Positions 12,137-24,430 of a DNA stretch of 64,000 nucleotides are shown one piece after another. The stretch is from Pampus argenteus (Eukaryota > Chordata > Actinopteri > Scombriformes > Stromateidae), in NCBI GenBank assembly GCA_036937835.1, contig CM072862.1:19684501-19748500 (forward strand), written 5' to 3'. The notes beneath the pieces are model-generated. The model made no database searches, had not been told where the DNA came from, and was given only the letters and a program-made list of their open reading frames with translations. Within the stretch, counting starts at the first letter, position 1. Every line of letters starts with the position of its first letter. The translations under genes were made by a program, and so were the position numbers.

Positions 12137-15100
12137 GTCATCAACTTGTTTGGACCACAAAAAGAGTCAGTGGTCTTCTATGTTACCCATTATGGTACTG
12201 AAAATGAAAAAAATGTGTTTGAGAGTATGCTGATGGTGAGATACTGTTTGCTGATAGATGCTCTGTGTTTGCTCTGTGACAATAGTCTTCACTATCCAGC
12301 AGTTCCACAGAATTTAGACCATTCCTTTTGCTTAAAGCCGTGACAGTGACATTCATATTATCAACCATTCCTGTATGAAACAGGAACATCATTCCTGTCA
12401 AAATGCTGTGTGTGTGCAGATCACTAAATTTGACAAAGAAATATGAAATATATTGTAAATGACAGATTGTATCAATTCAGATGTCAATTTTTACGTTAAA
12501 AATGTACTATTCATATAGCAAAATGGCAATACACAAAAGTGGCTGACAGAATCAGGATTTTGTTATTTCAATTTGTCAACAGCCCAACAGTCTATCAATC
12601 GAGTTGTCAAAAATAATTATTCTGCCACCATCGTTTTCAGATTCTAACAAACTGTTCACATTTTAAATTACTGACAGGGTATTTTTCCTGTTTCAGCAAC
12701 ACTGGGTTAGACTGTTGGCTTAGTAATATTTCCCCTTGATGCATATCTACAGCTTCAAAGGCATTCTTCTCAAACCATGCATTTGACAGAATCGTTTATT
12801 AAAATGTATGATTGCTCAGTTTGCCCTGCATTGAAATTACTCTCATTGCTCATCCAGATAGTAAACATCAAGATAATGTGAAAAGTAAACGTCAATAGCC
12901 TATTGTCTTTTAAAGCAAAAGACTATCCTACATTAATTTACATCATATCTACATAATTAAATAGATTCTGATGACACACACTAAAGGTTACTTGTTTCTG
13001 TCTAAGGTCAATAGGCAGGCAGTATCATTTGAGTGAGTGAAAGTGTAAATAGACACTAGCAGCTGGGTCTGGTCTGGTCTAAATTGTGGGTATACGCACT
13101 TATCTTTCCTCTGGGGATTGATCAGTAGCATTTTTGGAAAAAAAAAAGAAAAACCTTGAATTTCCCTCTTGTATGTCTCGATGACTCTGTAAAATGAAAC
13201 TAAATATTTGATAGCCTACATATTTTCATGCAAACTACAAATCATTTGAATCGTCTTACTAAACAGGAGCTCACCCGGGAAGATTTACTGTGGAATTATT
13301 TTAAAATGATTATAACATAGTTAGAAAAATGCTGAGGTACAGAATGTTAACAAAAAATGAAGCCACAAGAAATATATATTAAACTGGTAAAGTAATACAG
13401 TGCACATATGCACTGTACTTACTCTCCATTCATTAATATATTTGACTTTTTTTTTTTTTTTTTTTACTGGATGAATTCCTGTTTAACATTTTAAATGTGT
13501 GTAAGTGTTCATTTCAACCCATATATCATGTGTGTGTCCTTGACATTCTCTTAAATTATGTTATTAAAGGTATCCTAAGTTTATGTGGCTGTGGAGAAAA
13601 AAAAAGTATTAAGTATTAATAGCAATTATCTGCCAGTGGGTTATTTTTACCACTAGACAGTGACTCTTATTATTGCTGCAGGATATAAAGGACTTACTGT
13701 ACTTGTTGTACATCTACAAAATTTCCAGTTTACATTAATATACTATTTAATCTACCAAATAATTTATATAGGCTACACAAAGAATCCATCTTTACCATGT
13801 TAATGGGGAGCTTTGGAAGAAGACCCAAACACAACACATTCAAATAGAAACCACACCATTTTTAACTAAAATGCTTACTGATGTAAAACAGTAGAGACAT
13901 ATTTCCTTCAGCCGACAAATTATGTTGTCCTGCCGATAGGGCCGTCAAATTATAAAACACTTGTATGGGTCATTGTTGAAGTCAGGTACAAACAACATGC
14001 AATTTGAGAGTATTGTTGAACATACAGTAGATAACAGCAGTATATTCAGGACATTTACTAAGTTTTTTGCAACATTTTTTTGGCACAGATTTGGCACAGA
14101 TTTGTCTTGCAAGGTGCACCTCGTTCATCATCAGCTTTTAAGGGAGAATCATGTAAATAACAGGAGGAGACATCTTAAGAGAGGATGTACTAATTTACAA
14201 AGGCCAGGCAATTTACTCCATAACATTGCACAGATGAGATTTCAATGAGCCGCATTAAATATAGGCTTATATATTATGAAAACCCAAATTATTAGAAATT
14301 AAAATGAGTCAATGGGCTGTTATTAATGAACACAACATATCATTACCGCAAGACAAACAAATTAGTGGACAGGAAGTTATGGTTTGTGCTCATAAAATTT
14401 GAATTTAAACCTAATCACACAATATATTCACTGAATACATGCTGATTGCTGCAAACATAGTAAAGCACATATTTGTACTTCGCTTTACCATTCTTTTAGT
14501 AAACGTTGCCCTCAATATATCAATATTCAATCTCTGTCTTAGCAGGTGGAGTAGATGTGCCGTGGGACTGTTATTTATTTGACATGGCTAAAGATGAACA
14601 AAGACTTCGCTATACTGGCTCAAACACTAGATTGACTTCGAAATCCTTTTGCGCACCTTTGAAGCTCTGCCACAGCATTGAGCTGCACCACATCCAAGTT
14701 CTGAAGCTCCTCCTTCCTTCAAACACTGTAAGAACATTGAAATGCCTAAGAGCAGACAAGTTTAAGCTGGCCTATTTACTACGATGAAAGTGTTCACTGA
14801 TCTGTGATTTATTTTTTTATTTTTTTTTTTCATTTGGTTACCTGTCATTCACTGTGGCAGACACCCTGTTGGCTTCAACATGTATGCATTGTGCTTCTAA
14901 CAGTTTAACATATGGGTTTATACTGTTGGTTTATGTTTGAGTGTTTTGAAAAATAGCCAGCAAATGAATAAAAGCATCATCTGTGAGGATGAGACAAACT
15001 ATTAAGATTGTTGAACATTGTATATCATTCGTATACCAAGTTCGAGTGTAGCATGTAAAAACGTAGATCTCCTTGAATGGACCTTCAAACACATCTGCAA

Positions 15101-15554
15101 TGCAATTATATTTGCAGATTTTCATATTTTGTTATTATGGGTTACATGCTAATGATGCACAATAATCCCCTAAATGAGATGAATACTGTACATTCAAAGA
15201 CATTTGAATCGGATTTTTAGTTTGTATTTTGTATCCAACCTGCGATGTCCCTTTTTGCAGTGCCACTCTCATTTTTGTACAACCTCTCTACAAAATACTT
15301 TTTCCTTTTAAAAAAAAATCTTTCAATCAGAAAACATCTCTCCATCACTTAACATATCCTTTTCCACCATTACAATCGTCTCCGCAAAAAAGGTTTTTTG
15401 TTTTTTTTTGTCCTCATAGCACCTTGGGGAAAAAAAGACAACCACTGTCGGCCTCTCTCTTCCTGTCACACCCATTGAAATATCGCTCATCTGTCTGCCC
15501 AGAAAATAAGCTGTCAGGATGGAGAAAGCCACTTGTCTAAGGATCATATTTATG
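12137..15554. other. Non-coding stretch
   Basis: AT-rich unique sequence without a gene. It holds a poly-T run (13,447-13,465), a small palindrome at 13,396-13,417 and a tandem duplication of TTTGGCACAGA near 14,080-14,102. A 93-codon frame at 14,506-14,787 has no recognisable domain and no clear donor. Confidence 0.35.
13396..13417. repeat. Short palindrome
   Basis: TACAGTGCA (13,396-13,404) and TGCACTGTA (13,409-13,417) form a perfect 9-bp inverted repeat around a 4-base centre. The pairing extends outward with one bulge. Function unknown. Confidence 0.4.
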
Positions 15555-15830
15555 TAAGGATTGCGTCTGCTTCCAATTTCACATTGGCGCAACATCTTTC
15601 ACCTTCACACTACACTCCAGGAAATTCATGTATTTTCTCCATGTGATTGCAAATTGCCCCTCCACTCCACATCCCCTACTCCTATTTCTGGTGCTGCTGG
15701 CGGATAAGGTCTGTGTTACGGGCAGCTGCATTTTCCATATGGATCAATGGCGGTGTATGCATTGCTGATCACAGATGACGATAAATATTTGATGCTGCAA
15801 TAATGTTTTGTATCTTAAGTAATCTGCACT
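15555..15830. promoter_or_regulatory. Candidate conserved non-coding island
   Basis: Balanced composition with several short motifs of developmental-enhancer type (CCATATGG-like at 15,737-15,744, TGATCACAGATGAC near 15,766, ATAAATATTTGATG near 15,781). No coding frame is credible. Conservation is not demonstrated. Confidence 0.25.
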
Positions 15831-16214
15831 CAACATTCATATTATTTACAAAAGGCAGTGGGAGGTGGTTTGGCTGGCAGGTTCCGGCTATAGTTATATT
15901 ACCATTTTTTGCTCTTTGATTAAATATGGTCTGTTTTGAGTCTCACAGCTTATTAAAGGAAGACGTGTGTGTTGAGTGTGTTGAGACATCACTGAGAGAG
16001 GTCAGGTCAGGCATTCTTGAAATTCATGGGCTCATATTAAACTCAATATGTTTGCGACACCTCTGCAGTGTCATTCTCTATATTCCCAAGATTTGCTTTT
16101 AAGATGTTTAAAAGTTCAGTGCGATGAATAAGCTGTGAAGTTAGGGGAGTAACAACCTGGAAATTTAAAAGAAATTCGCTGTGGACTGTAATCTAAAGTA
16201 TTACCCTAATTTTC
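15831..16214. other. Non-coding stretch, no feature
   Basis: Unique sequence. Nothing supportable. Confidence 0.35.
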
Positions 16215-16500
16215 ACTTTGACAAGTTCTCATACACACAGCCTTGGGTACTTTATCAGCCATATTGTTGAGTTTAGCACGATTATGACAGGTGTGTGTTG
16301 CAGAGGGCTTGTACAGGATGCTTTTTTGGTTTGTCACCTTCATGCCCAATTAGTCCCTGTATCATGGGTGGAACATCTGACAAGTGGAGACTGCTGGAGA
16401 GAGCCAGACAGGTGGTGCATCCCTGGGGGGAAGCATTTGCAGAGGGATACAAATGTATCCTGCTCATGTTAAGCTTTGAATCAAAGTTAATTTAGTCCTT
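16215..16500. promoter_or_regulatory. Candidate conserved non-coding island
   Basis: Balanced sequence with overlapping frames of 60-84 codons on both strands. None has a recognisable domain or a convincing pair of splice sites, which favours regulatory or neutral DNA over an exon. Confidence 0.18.
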
Positions 16501-18726
16501 GAGTTGTGTTGGTGTTGTTCTTTTAAAAAAAGAATCCAACTTCTTCACACATATAAAAATGAAACTAATTTTTTGTAATTCAAATGATGATTAGAAAAGA
16601 GCCTTTGTTTGTTTTTATTGAATATAATATCATTAGAATTCTTCTTATATTAGACAACTAGGTTCAAAAAAGACATGTCACTCAAGAGAAATACTTTTCT
16701 TTTCCATTGTAAAAAGAAATACACTCAGATGTGCAGTCTTTTTTTCCTGAACCTATCTGACTGATGAATTACATGTTTATAAATTGGAAACCCATCTATT
16801 ATTCTGTGCCTTTTTTTTAAGTTAGCCGCTGTTCCACTAGCTTCCACCAAACAATATATATTCACTGAGAGTATCTTTTATTGCTCTTTCTAAAAAATAC
16901 TGAACAATCAATGTCTCATGAGTTTTAGGTATATAAGGGCCCATGAGAAGCCTCATAGATAGGAGATATAGTTGTTAAATGCTAACAAACTAATTGTTCT
17001 TTCACCTTTATCATAATGATGAGCTGTTCACATTTTACTAGCCAAATTAGTAGATTATATAAATTAGCTAAACTGCAGACATAAAAAGGGAAACTGACAT
17101 TTAAAGTTTTAGATAATATAATACTTTATTTTTTTTTTTTTTGGTTTCACACTGTTCATTAACAACAGCAAAAGGGCAGGAAAAGTACCACATAGTTTTC
17201 CTGGTGACCCAGTTGCAAAAAAAAAAGTGACTCTCTGGGATAGTAATGATAAGTCATATCAGTTTGGAATATTCATAACACAATATAGACTAAAAATGTG
17301 TGCATGTCAAGTGTACAATATATGCATGTGTGTGAGAGAAAACCAGTTGGTCACATGAGAGCGAACTGTTCTGCTGCCACACTTTGATGTAGTGTTTTGT
17401 CATTTTTTTTTCATCCCTCCTCCCCCCCCTCAACCCATTTTGCTTGTGATATATAACGTAAGCTGTCTCTATCAAAGCAGCTCAGCATGACACTGTTCCG
17501 TGTGTCTGTTGGGAACCTAAAAGCCTTAGCTGTGGTGTGAATTGTACAGCCAGAGTGGGCAGTGCTGGTGTGCTAGTTGAAATGCATGTCAGTATGGTGG
17601 TGTGAGCCAAGCCCCACAGGAAGTTAAATGGCCGTGGCAATGAACTGAATAAGCTTTGAAGATAGCACTGCATATCATATTGGATATAGATTCTCTCTAT
17701 GTGTCCATGAGTTTCTATATCATATGTATTTAAATTTTGTTTTTGTATTTATGTGAACCCTCGCTTTGCATTTAAATTATCAGGCCAATGGAAATCAATT
17801 TATATCCAAAATATTGTTGACAAACTAAACGTTTTGTTTTTTTTTGTTATTTTTTTAACACAATACCACAACTAATTGTGATGGTAACAATGAGCCATAC
17901 AGTATTCTAGTGCGGGTCTCTTTATTGCCAATAAGATGTGCACTGTATAGTCGTAAATTTTTCTCTTTTTGCATAATATAGTAAGTGATTTCTTTTTTCT
18001 TTTTAATGTCACACCAAGGCACGATAACAAGAAAAAAGTTATTAGAGATTAACAGAGCCAAAATGTATATAAAATCTGATTAGGAGGAATTCAAAGGAAA
18101 GAGATGTTTTGACAAGATGAGATGATGACAAGAATTTTAAAGTCAGATTAAATAACTTTCAAACGCTATTCCATTTCTGTTTTATGTTTAGCGGAGAAAG
18201 ATCACTGAATTTAAGTACAGCATGTGATTAACGGGCAGAAAACAGGCATTCAAATTAAGGATAGATCAGTAACAGTGCAGATAAGTGTCTGATCACAGAG
18301 TCTTGGAGATTATAATAAGACCCGTTTTAATGCTGTAAAAGTCAAATGATAGTCCTCTGACAAAAGCAACCTTAAAGAAATGACGAGGTAGTATATTTCA
18401 AAGTAATAATTATAAATCCTAATCATTAACTAGTTGATATGGAAATTGCACCATGAGGTGAGATTGTTTGAGTTTATTTGACTATTTCTATTATCACTCT
18501 TTTCCTCATTTTTTGCGTATGATCTGATGCCACATTCACTTGTTACAACCTCTCGAACCTTGATGTGACAGCAGAACAAAAGTACAAATAATTCCAATTA
18601 CTCATACATAGCTTTACAGGATACTGGTGTAACAGTCCAAGTTGTTCATGTACAACACAAACATGAATGTTACCGACAAAATCCTGTGAAAGCCTGTTCA
18701 GTAAATAGTGGTCTTAAGAACTTGGG
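16501..18726. other. Non-coding stretch
   Basis: AT-rich unique sequence with poly-T runs (near 17,128-17,142). The segment 17,480-17,660 is more balanced but no feature can be named. Confidence 0.35.
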
Positions 18727-19046
18727 CTACTGCCTGCTTTGTCTAAACTTAACACCACTGTGGCATGGACATGAGCACTGTGGGATAAAGACAAGCTGAA
18801 GCGGAGAGACAGACAGAGGCCAGGAGACAGAGATTAGAAACAGGACAGCAAAGACAGATGCAGTTGGGGGGGGGTTAATCCTGTCTGTGAGTGAGTGATC
18901 ATGTCCATCCACCCAGCTGTGGCGCCATCAGGGGCCACAGGGCTTGCTGGAAGCCTGATGAGGCGTCACCGCTGTCTGCTGCAGGAGAGATCTCTCACTC
19001 AACAGTTCCTGTCAGCAAGTGGGACAGCCAACCAGGTGGGAGGAGG

Positions 19047-19053
<7 letters not shown>
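18727..19053 (+). other. G/C-richer island with a weak exon-like frame
   Basis: This island stands out from the AT-rich flanks. A plus-strand frame starting at ATG 18,901 runs about 45 codons before entering the GA microsatellite. A GTGGGA donor-like step lies near 19,036, but no branch site and acceptor pair fits a complete exon. I recognise no protein family. It could be an alternative 5' exon, a regulatory island or chance. Confidence 0.2.

Positions 19054-19097
<44 letters not shown>
19054..19097. repeat. (GA)n microsatellite
   Basis: About 22 uninterrupted GA units. The frames of repeated Arg-Glu residues across it are artefacts of the repeat. Confidence 0.95.
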
Positions 19098-19098
<1 letters not shown>

Positions 19099-19194
19099 AC
19101 TAGAGAATTAGAGAGAACACATATTTTTTTAGTAATAACCTTTAGGATTATTCAGAAGATTTTCACCATTCAATTGCTTTTCATGGATCTCAAC

Positions 19195-19370
19195 TGTTAG
19201 TGCAGTGTGAGGGATGAAATAGCTTCCATAATAAGATAATTAAGGCTGGTGTGATTAATTGCAGTGTGAGGTTATCTGCAAGGTTCCAACATAGGCATTA
19301 ATGAGAGATTGTCCCAGCAGGATATCACACACGCGTCACCATTCACCTGCCCAGGGAAAGAAGCTTTTAA
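19195..19370. promoter_or_regulatory. Candidate conserved non-coding island
   Basis: Clustered homeodomain-type cores (GATAATTAAGG near 19,234 and GATTAATTGCA near 19,252) and a GGTTATCTGC step lie in balanced sequence that ends in a CACCTG E-box near 19,345. The density and spacing resemble a vertebrate enhancer. This is a texture argument only. Confidence 0.27.
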
Positions 19371-21771
19371 AACCTATAATCTCAGAACCCTGCAAGAAAC
19401 ATTTCATGTTTTAACATCAAATGGCAAAAAATCATATGTGTAATGTTAATGTGTTCACTCTGTTTAACACTTTAAAGAGACACGATTCCCTGCAACACTG
19501 CTTTACTTGAGGTCACATTTGACGTACTAACGACCTTCCTCACAACATTATGGACAAACTAACCTGAAAGGCATATGAATATATAAACTGGATATCATGT
19601 GGCATATGTGTAGCAAAGAGCTACTGCATGAGTAAGCAGGTTGTCACAGATCGACCAGAAAAGCATCTCTCTCAACTGGTCATAAATAAAGTGTAAATTG
19701 CACCTATGAGCAAAATAAGACCATAAACAGTGTGTACAGGCTGTAATAAAAATTGCAACAATAAAATGAGGTAGAATTTATAATTCAGGCCATTATTGCC
19801 TAGTGTGCCCAGAGGAAAAACTTGCAGCTTACAATTGGCTTTTCTCCTGAGAAAATAAATCATATTCTTATTTTTAGATTACTGAATTCTGAGTTATTTG
19901 TCCTAAACACATATCCTATACCGGAAACCCCTTAGGAGAAATGCGGAGCAAAATCAAGGATCAATCTAAGACAAATGATCCAGGTGTAAAAAGAAGAGGA
20001 GAAATGGAAGACAGACAAGAGAAAACAATTTCTGACAGTTAAAACTGTGAGGCAGGGGATTTCAGTCTGGTCTCTATAGAGTGATGGGCAGCTGTTTTCT
20101 CTGTTCACTACCTGCACGACTGAGTACTGATGGGATTTATGTCCACATATAACAGATATCTGTTATCAATCAGGAGTCAGGCTACTGGACCGAGGTTGAG
20201 ATCCAACCTGAGTATACACGGCTGGCAATTAAAGGAACATTCAGAGGGTTTTTTGGTTTTTTTTTTAATATATATAATTTGGTTATCATGTTTGTAGCTA
20301 TCGCCAGAAAATTTTATTCTGCAAGGGGATGCAGTTCCAACATGACAATGATCATGAGCTGTCAGACAATCGCACATTGTAGAGAATAAATTCCTTTTTT
20401 TATCAAAACAATTTATTTGGTCAATAAGTCAATCCAAACCTGAGCAAAAATAGCATTAAAAACAACTCAGCAGAGTCATTTTAATATCAATATTTGATGA
20501 TTCTGAATAAACCATGGAATTTGTGTGTAACTTCTGATTGTGCAGTAAGGATCTAAGAAACCTTGAATTGTTCCCTTATTCTCTGTCCAATCATTTAGTG
20601 TTGTGTTGAGAAAGTGTTGAGAAAGCTCCATTTCTGTCTATACTAGAATATCTTTCTGCTAGATTTCCCTAACACATCCTGAAAATGTACACACAAATGC
20701 CATCAGTGCCCACATGCAACCACATTACCCCTGTCAGCCTAGTTATTCTCGCTTACTAGATGTGAAGCAGACTTGAAAAGTAAAATGATTCAGAGATATT
20801 GCAACCCATAAGAGACACTGCTTCATGAAATCTTAAAAGGAGATGTGTTATAGTCTTGGTGAAAAACATCATTTCACCTAACTTAACGGCTCTTTGAAAC
20901 TTTATTTTTTTTGTATGTATACATTATTATACACAAAAGAGTATGTCAGCATCAAGGCTCTTTGTCTTTGTAAATTTTGCAAACTTTAAAGTGAAACCCT
21001 AACCCTACTTTCTAATTTTAATGTATTTACAGTGTCATCAAAGCTTTATATTGTCTAATAAGGACACACATTTCAATATAGAATCGCTGTTGTTAAATGG
21101 GTCACATTCGTATGAAAATATCTGTAGTCATTAATATCTTCCTGTGCCCTCCCTCTACAGGTCAGTAGTCACATCTTCATGTACATATACTTACAAATTA
21201 AAGTGATATACTATAATTCCATGCTTATTCAACTAACTATATAACAGATCCTTAGTGTTCCGTTGCCTCACATTCATCCACAGTGCTCCTCGTGTCTTCT
21301 TTTCTAGGTCAGTGAAAAAGGGCCACCATCTCTCTCACTCATTAATTAGGTGTGATGGTACCTTTCTCCACAGGATCAATCAGTGTGTCTAATACAGTCA
21401 TTGACCTAAGACCCTCTTCAACTGCACCCCCCTTTGTGCTCTCGCCAACCCTCCCCAACAGGGAGGATGTCAGCCTGTCAGAATCGCTGCACCTAACTTT
21501 CCACTGGGAGATGATATCATATGAACTAATATGCAGCAGTAAAGAGGGTGGATTGCAGATGGCTGGCCATCGTGTCTCCTCTACTTCATTATCTCATCTC
21601 TACATTGCGTATAGTTATTGTAGTTGGAACTTTTTGTTGTCCCTATGCTACAGTAGCTCGTTTTGTGATTAGAGTTATGATGCGTACAATATAATAACTG
21701 AGCAATCATTAATATTTAGATATGTAGCCTATGTATAAAATATGGTTTTTTTTATAGTTATTATACATTAA
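19371..21771. other. Non-coding stretch
   Basis: Unique sequence without a supportable gene. CCCTAACCCTA at 20,996-21,006 looks like two telomere-type units but is too short to be an interstitial telomere. The 106-codon frame at 21,352-21,672 has no recognisable domain. Confidence 0.35.
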
Positions 21772-21796
21772 TCTTTCTTTCTTTCTTTCTTTCTTT
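21772..21796. repeat. (TTTC)n microsatellite
   Basis: About six tandem TTTC units followed by pyrimidine-rich sequence. Confidence 0.85.
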
Positions 21797-21831
21797 GTAA
21801 TCTGGTCTTTCTCTTTCCCTCTTTGTATCCC

Positions 21832-22137
21832 TCACATTCTCTCTTCATGCAGAGCTGACATAGCCAAGTAGACATGTTGAGTTATTGTGCTGAAGGCGAT
21901 GGTACTCTGCTGTGCTTCACAGATGATCATTTCCCAATTCCACAGCCACCGAGTGCAGGCCTGCAGTAATTGCTGCAATGCATCCAGCAGCCGGTCCTTA
22001 TCTGATTCTGTGACAAGAATAGGCCCCGTTTTATTGGTCTCACACCCTATGTAATTCAGCAGAGCTTGCATCATTTCCTGCAGAAGAGATGACCGTGATG
22101 GTGTCACCCTAGGGTGCTTGATGCTGATTGGATACAC
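21832..22137 (-). other. Open frame of 101 codons; exon or conserved element, undecided
   Basis: A minus-strand frame stays open for about 100 codons through balanced sequence in an otherwise AT-rich, stop-rich neighbourhood. A pyrimidine run ending in CTGCAG near 22,080 would be a fair splice acceptor. From there the frame encodes a mixed, helical-looking segment with Leu/Gln-rich and Trp-rich patches, and ends in TGA just after Glu-Glu-Arg-Met. I recognise no family. The same DNA also contains TGCAATTACTGCAG-like homeodomain sites, so a conserved non-coding element that happens to be open is equally possible. No start codon with context, no partner exon and no donor were found. Confidence 0.25.
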
Positions 22138-22664
22138 AGTGTGGCCCTGAGCAAATAAATCACTTCTCCTCTGTTCAAAGTAGAAACATAAGCCCTATGG
22201 GTGACCAACCACTCTCATCACTGTGATACACACAAACACACACGTACACACACTTCGCTTAGCACAAACAATTACAGCCTTGATTCCCTAAGCACTAATC
22301 AGAGCCAACACATGCACCATACTGGTGAGATCATAATTAAAACCTCTCTCTTGGCATATTATGTGGCATCTCCCAGAAGGAAGACTCTGTGACTGTAAAT
22401 ATATATCACACTAAACCACCACAGCATCAAGGAATTATCATGCTAATTCATACAGAACTAGTATAAAATGATTTTCAATCCATAAAACACATAGATATTG
22501 ATTTATTCTAGCAGCTCTATACAGTAAAGCAAGTGACATTTATTAATGCAAGTAAATAGTCGCATCACTGTATTGGTAGCAACTGTGTTTTTGCAGACTA
22601 AATATCTGTGGTTTCTACGATATAATACTATCTCCATCTTCCATATACAGTGTGTGCAGATCTA
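22138..22664. other. Non-coding stretch
   Basis: Unique sequence with a short CA-rich patch at 22,228-22,252. No feature. Confidence 0.35.
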
Positions 22665-22744
22665 TTTCGACCTCACTCAGAACGACACCGCGCTCTGTAC
22701 TTTGACAAATTCATGTGACTGACCTTAGGAAGCTTGGCTCGCCG

Positions 22745-22850
22745 TCTATAAGGGTATCCAGGTGACCACACCTCAACTATCCACAATCCATCGTTGTGTT
22801 GCTAGTGCCTTGTGTCCCCAACTGTAGCTTGCAGCTTCGGGTAAGTGCTG
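22745..22850 (+). promoter_or_regulatory. Possible promoter and 5' splice donor of the DIRS element
   Basis: A TATA-like TCTATAAGG at 22,745-22,753 is followed by sequence that could hold a start site. A consensus splice donor, GTAAGTG, lies at 22,841. A pyrimidine-rich acceptor ending in AG at 23,395 would remove a leader intron just upstream of the gag-like ATG at 23,456. The arrangement is suggestive but no transcript evidence exists in the sequence. Confidence 0.3.
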
Positions 22851-23194
22851 TTTGTTTGTTTTTTGTTTTTTTTCCAAAGCATGGGTGAGTTAAAGAAAAG
22901 TTTGAAAACAGTGATTACTAAGTAATTTCTTCCTGTATTGATTTGAACTAGGTTCACTTATTCTCCCCGTTTACTTGCTGTTCACAGTGCATTTGCACAT
23001 AATGAGTGGGGGAGGTGATGTTAGATAACCTGTTACTTTATTTAATCAGACATTTAATTGATTTAAAATAAATAAAACACTTACCATTTACAGTTGTAAT
23101 GCCCTGCCTGTTTTCCTTTTTACCGATGTGGGCAGCATGTGGGATTGTTTACTGTTTTCTCCATGTATTTGAGATACATTGGGATTTAAGTTGG

Positions 23195-23223
23195 TTATTA
23201 TATTATTATTATTATTGTTGTTT
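23195..23223. repeat. (TTA)n / (TTG)n microsatellite
   Basis: Short trinucleotide run inside the proposed leader intron of the DIRS element. It accounts for the Tyr run in the frame that crosses it. Confidence 0.8.
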
Positions 23224-23455
23224 TGCCCTTGGCCCCTGTTCACAGTGGGCAGGATTTGGATTGCTTCCCCCTTTGTCATTATATGCATACAGTAGGTGTT
23301 TTCTGGTAAATTACATTAATTTAATCTTTTATTTTATTGTGAGTGATTGTGGCCAACTAAGTGTTCTGCCTGATTATTGGTTTCCCTCTTTTCAGCTTTC
23401 CATAGCTGCTGGGCACTGCTGTTTATTTTCAGCGCATATAAAAATACTCACAAAA

Positions 23456-24430
23456 ATGGCCTCTCAGTTGTGTTGTTTTTACCAGAGCATGGTGGATCCC
23501 TGTGATGGCCATCGTGAACGCCCTTCCTGTTTGGGCATGGCACATACACACTTATTGGAGGATATTGAGAACCAGGGTGGGGCAGCAGTTGAATTGGCTG
23601 TGGAGGAGCATATTCAACAACCCGGGTGGGTGGAGCAGTCTGTTCATGCTGGGGCAGCGCAGCCTTCACCCACCCAGCTAAGTGAAGAGGGGATGCATTT
23701 CTGGTTGGTTGATTAGATTAGAGTTGAAGCTCAGTGTTCTACTGTAAGAATCACATCAGAGCCAGGCTACTCAAAGGGTGTTAGTCAACCTCTCTCTATG
23801 CTTACAATTCCTCTTTTGGAAGTGATAATGAACAGTCTGATGGTGGCGTTGGGTCAGAACAGCTTGTTTGCAGGATGTCACTTTCTGTTCCTGTGGCTGG
23901 AGATTATTTACAGATGCTCACGAAGGCATGGGACGCTCCTTGTGGGGCATCTCAATTCAATGCAGGCTGTCAGAGATTGACCAAGATCCAGTATGCTCCT
24001 GAAACTGGAGTGGGGAATATGACTCCAGCAGGAGATGGCAGAATTCACATAACTGGGTCCAGAGCGTGTGACTGCCAATCCACACTGTCCAGTGAAGGAG
24101 AGTGCCACAAGACTGACTGACTGGTGTGTTGGACTTACAATGAAGCCACACAAGCCCGTTCAATGCACGTTCTATTGGTGGCTTTCAGGAGAACATCCAA
24201 TCCAGAGGCCAAGGATACTATGAGCCTGATTATTATTGACTCATCACTCATCTCCAGTTTACAAGGGACATGTCATCTGCCATGATATCACAAATATTCA
24301 GAAAGTGCTTACTAACATGACAATAGTGCCAGCACATGTGTTTCACTCTGCCTACCAGGGTCTCCCAGCCTCTGCCTCAACTCTCTTGGGTTTGTCAACA
24401 GGTGTATGGCAGGCAATAGGGTGCAGGGTT
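23456..24430 (+). pseudogene. DIRS-type gag remnant
   Basis: From ATG 23,456 the frame encodes an N-terminus with Asp-Gly-His, then Ser-Cys-Leu-Gly and a following His. This resembles the short Cys/His motif near the start of fish DIRS gag proteins, with the first expected Cys changed to Arg. The first frame stops at 23,716. Gag-like sequence resumes in another frame at about 23,875-24,120 (segment with Tyr-Leu-Gln-Met-Leu and a Trp-Asp-Ala-Pro step) and again weakly at 24,236-24,442. At least two frame breaks and several stops show it is dead. Family assignment follows from the motif plus the recombinase downstream. Confidence 0.55.

Noticed and set aside
18891..19200. Arg-Glu-rich frame as a charged protein domain
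   Set aside because: The Arg-Glu run is the GA microsatellite. Only the part before it was kept, as a weak candidate.
20996..21006. Interstitial telomere repeat
   Set aside because: Fewer than two complete CCCTAA units; expected by chance.
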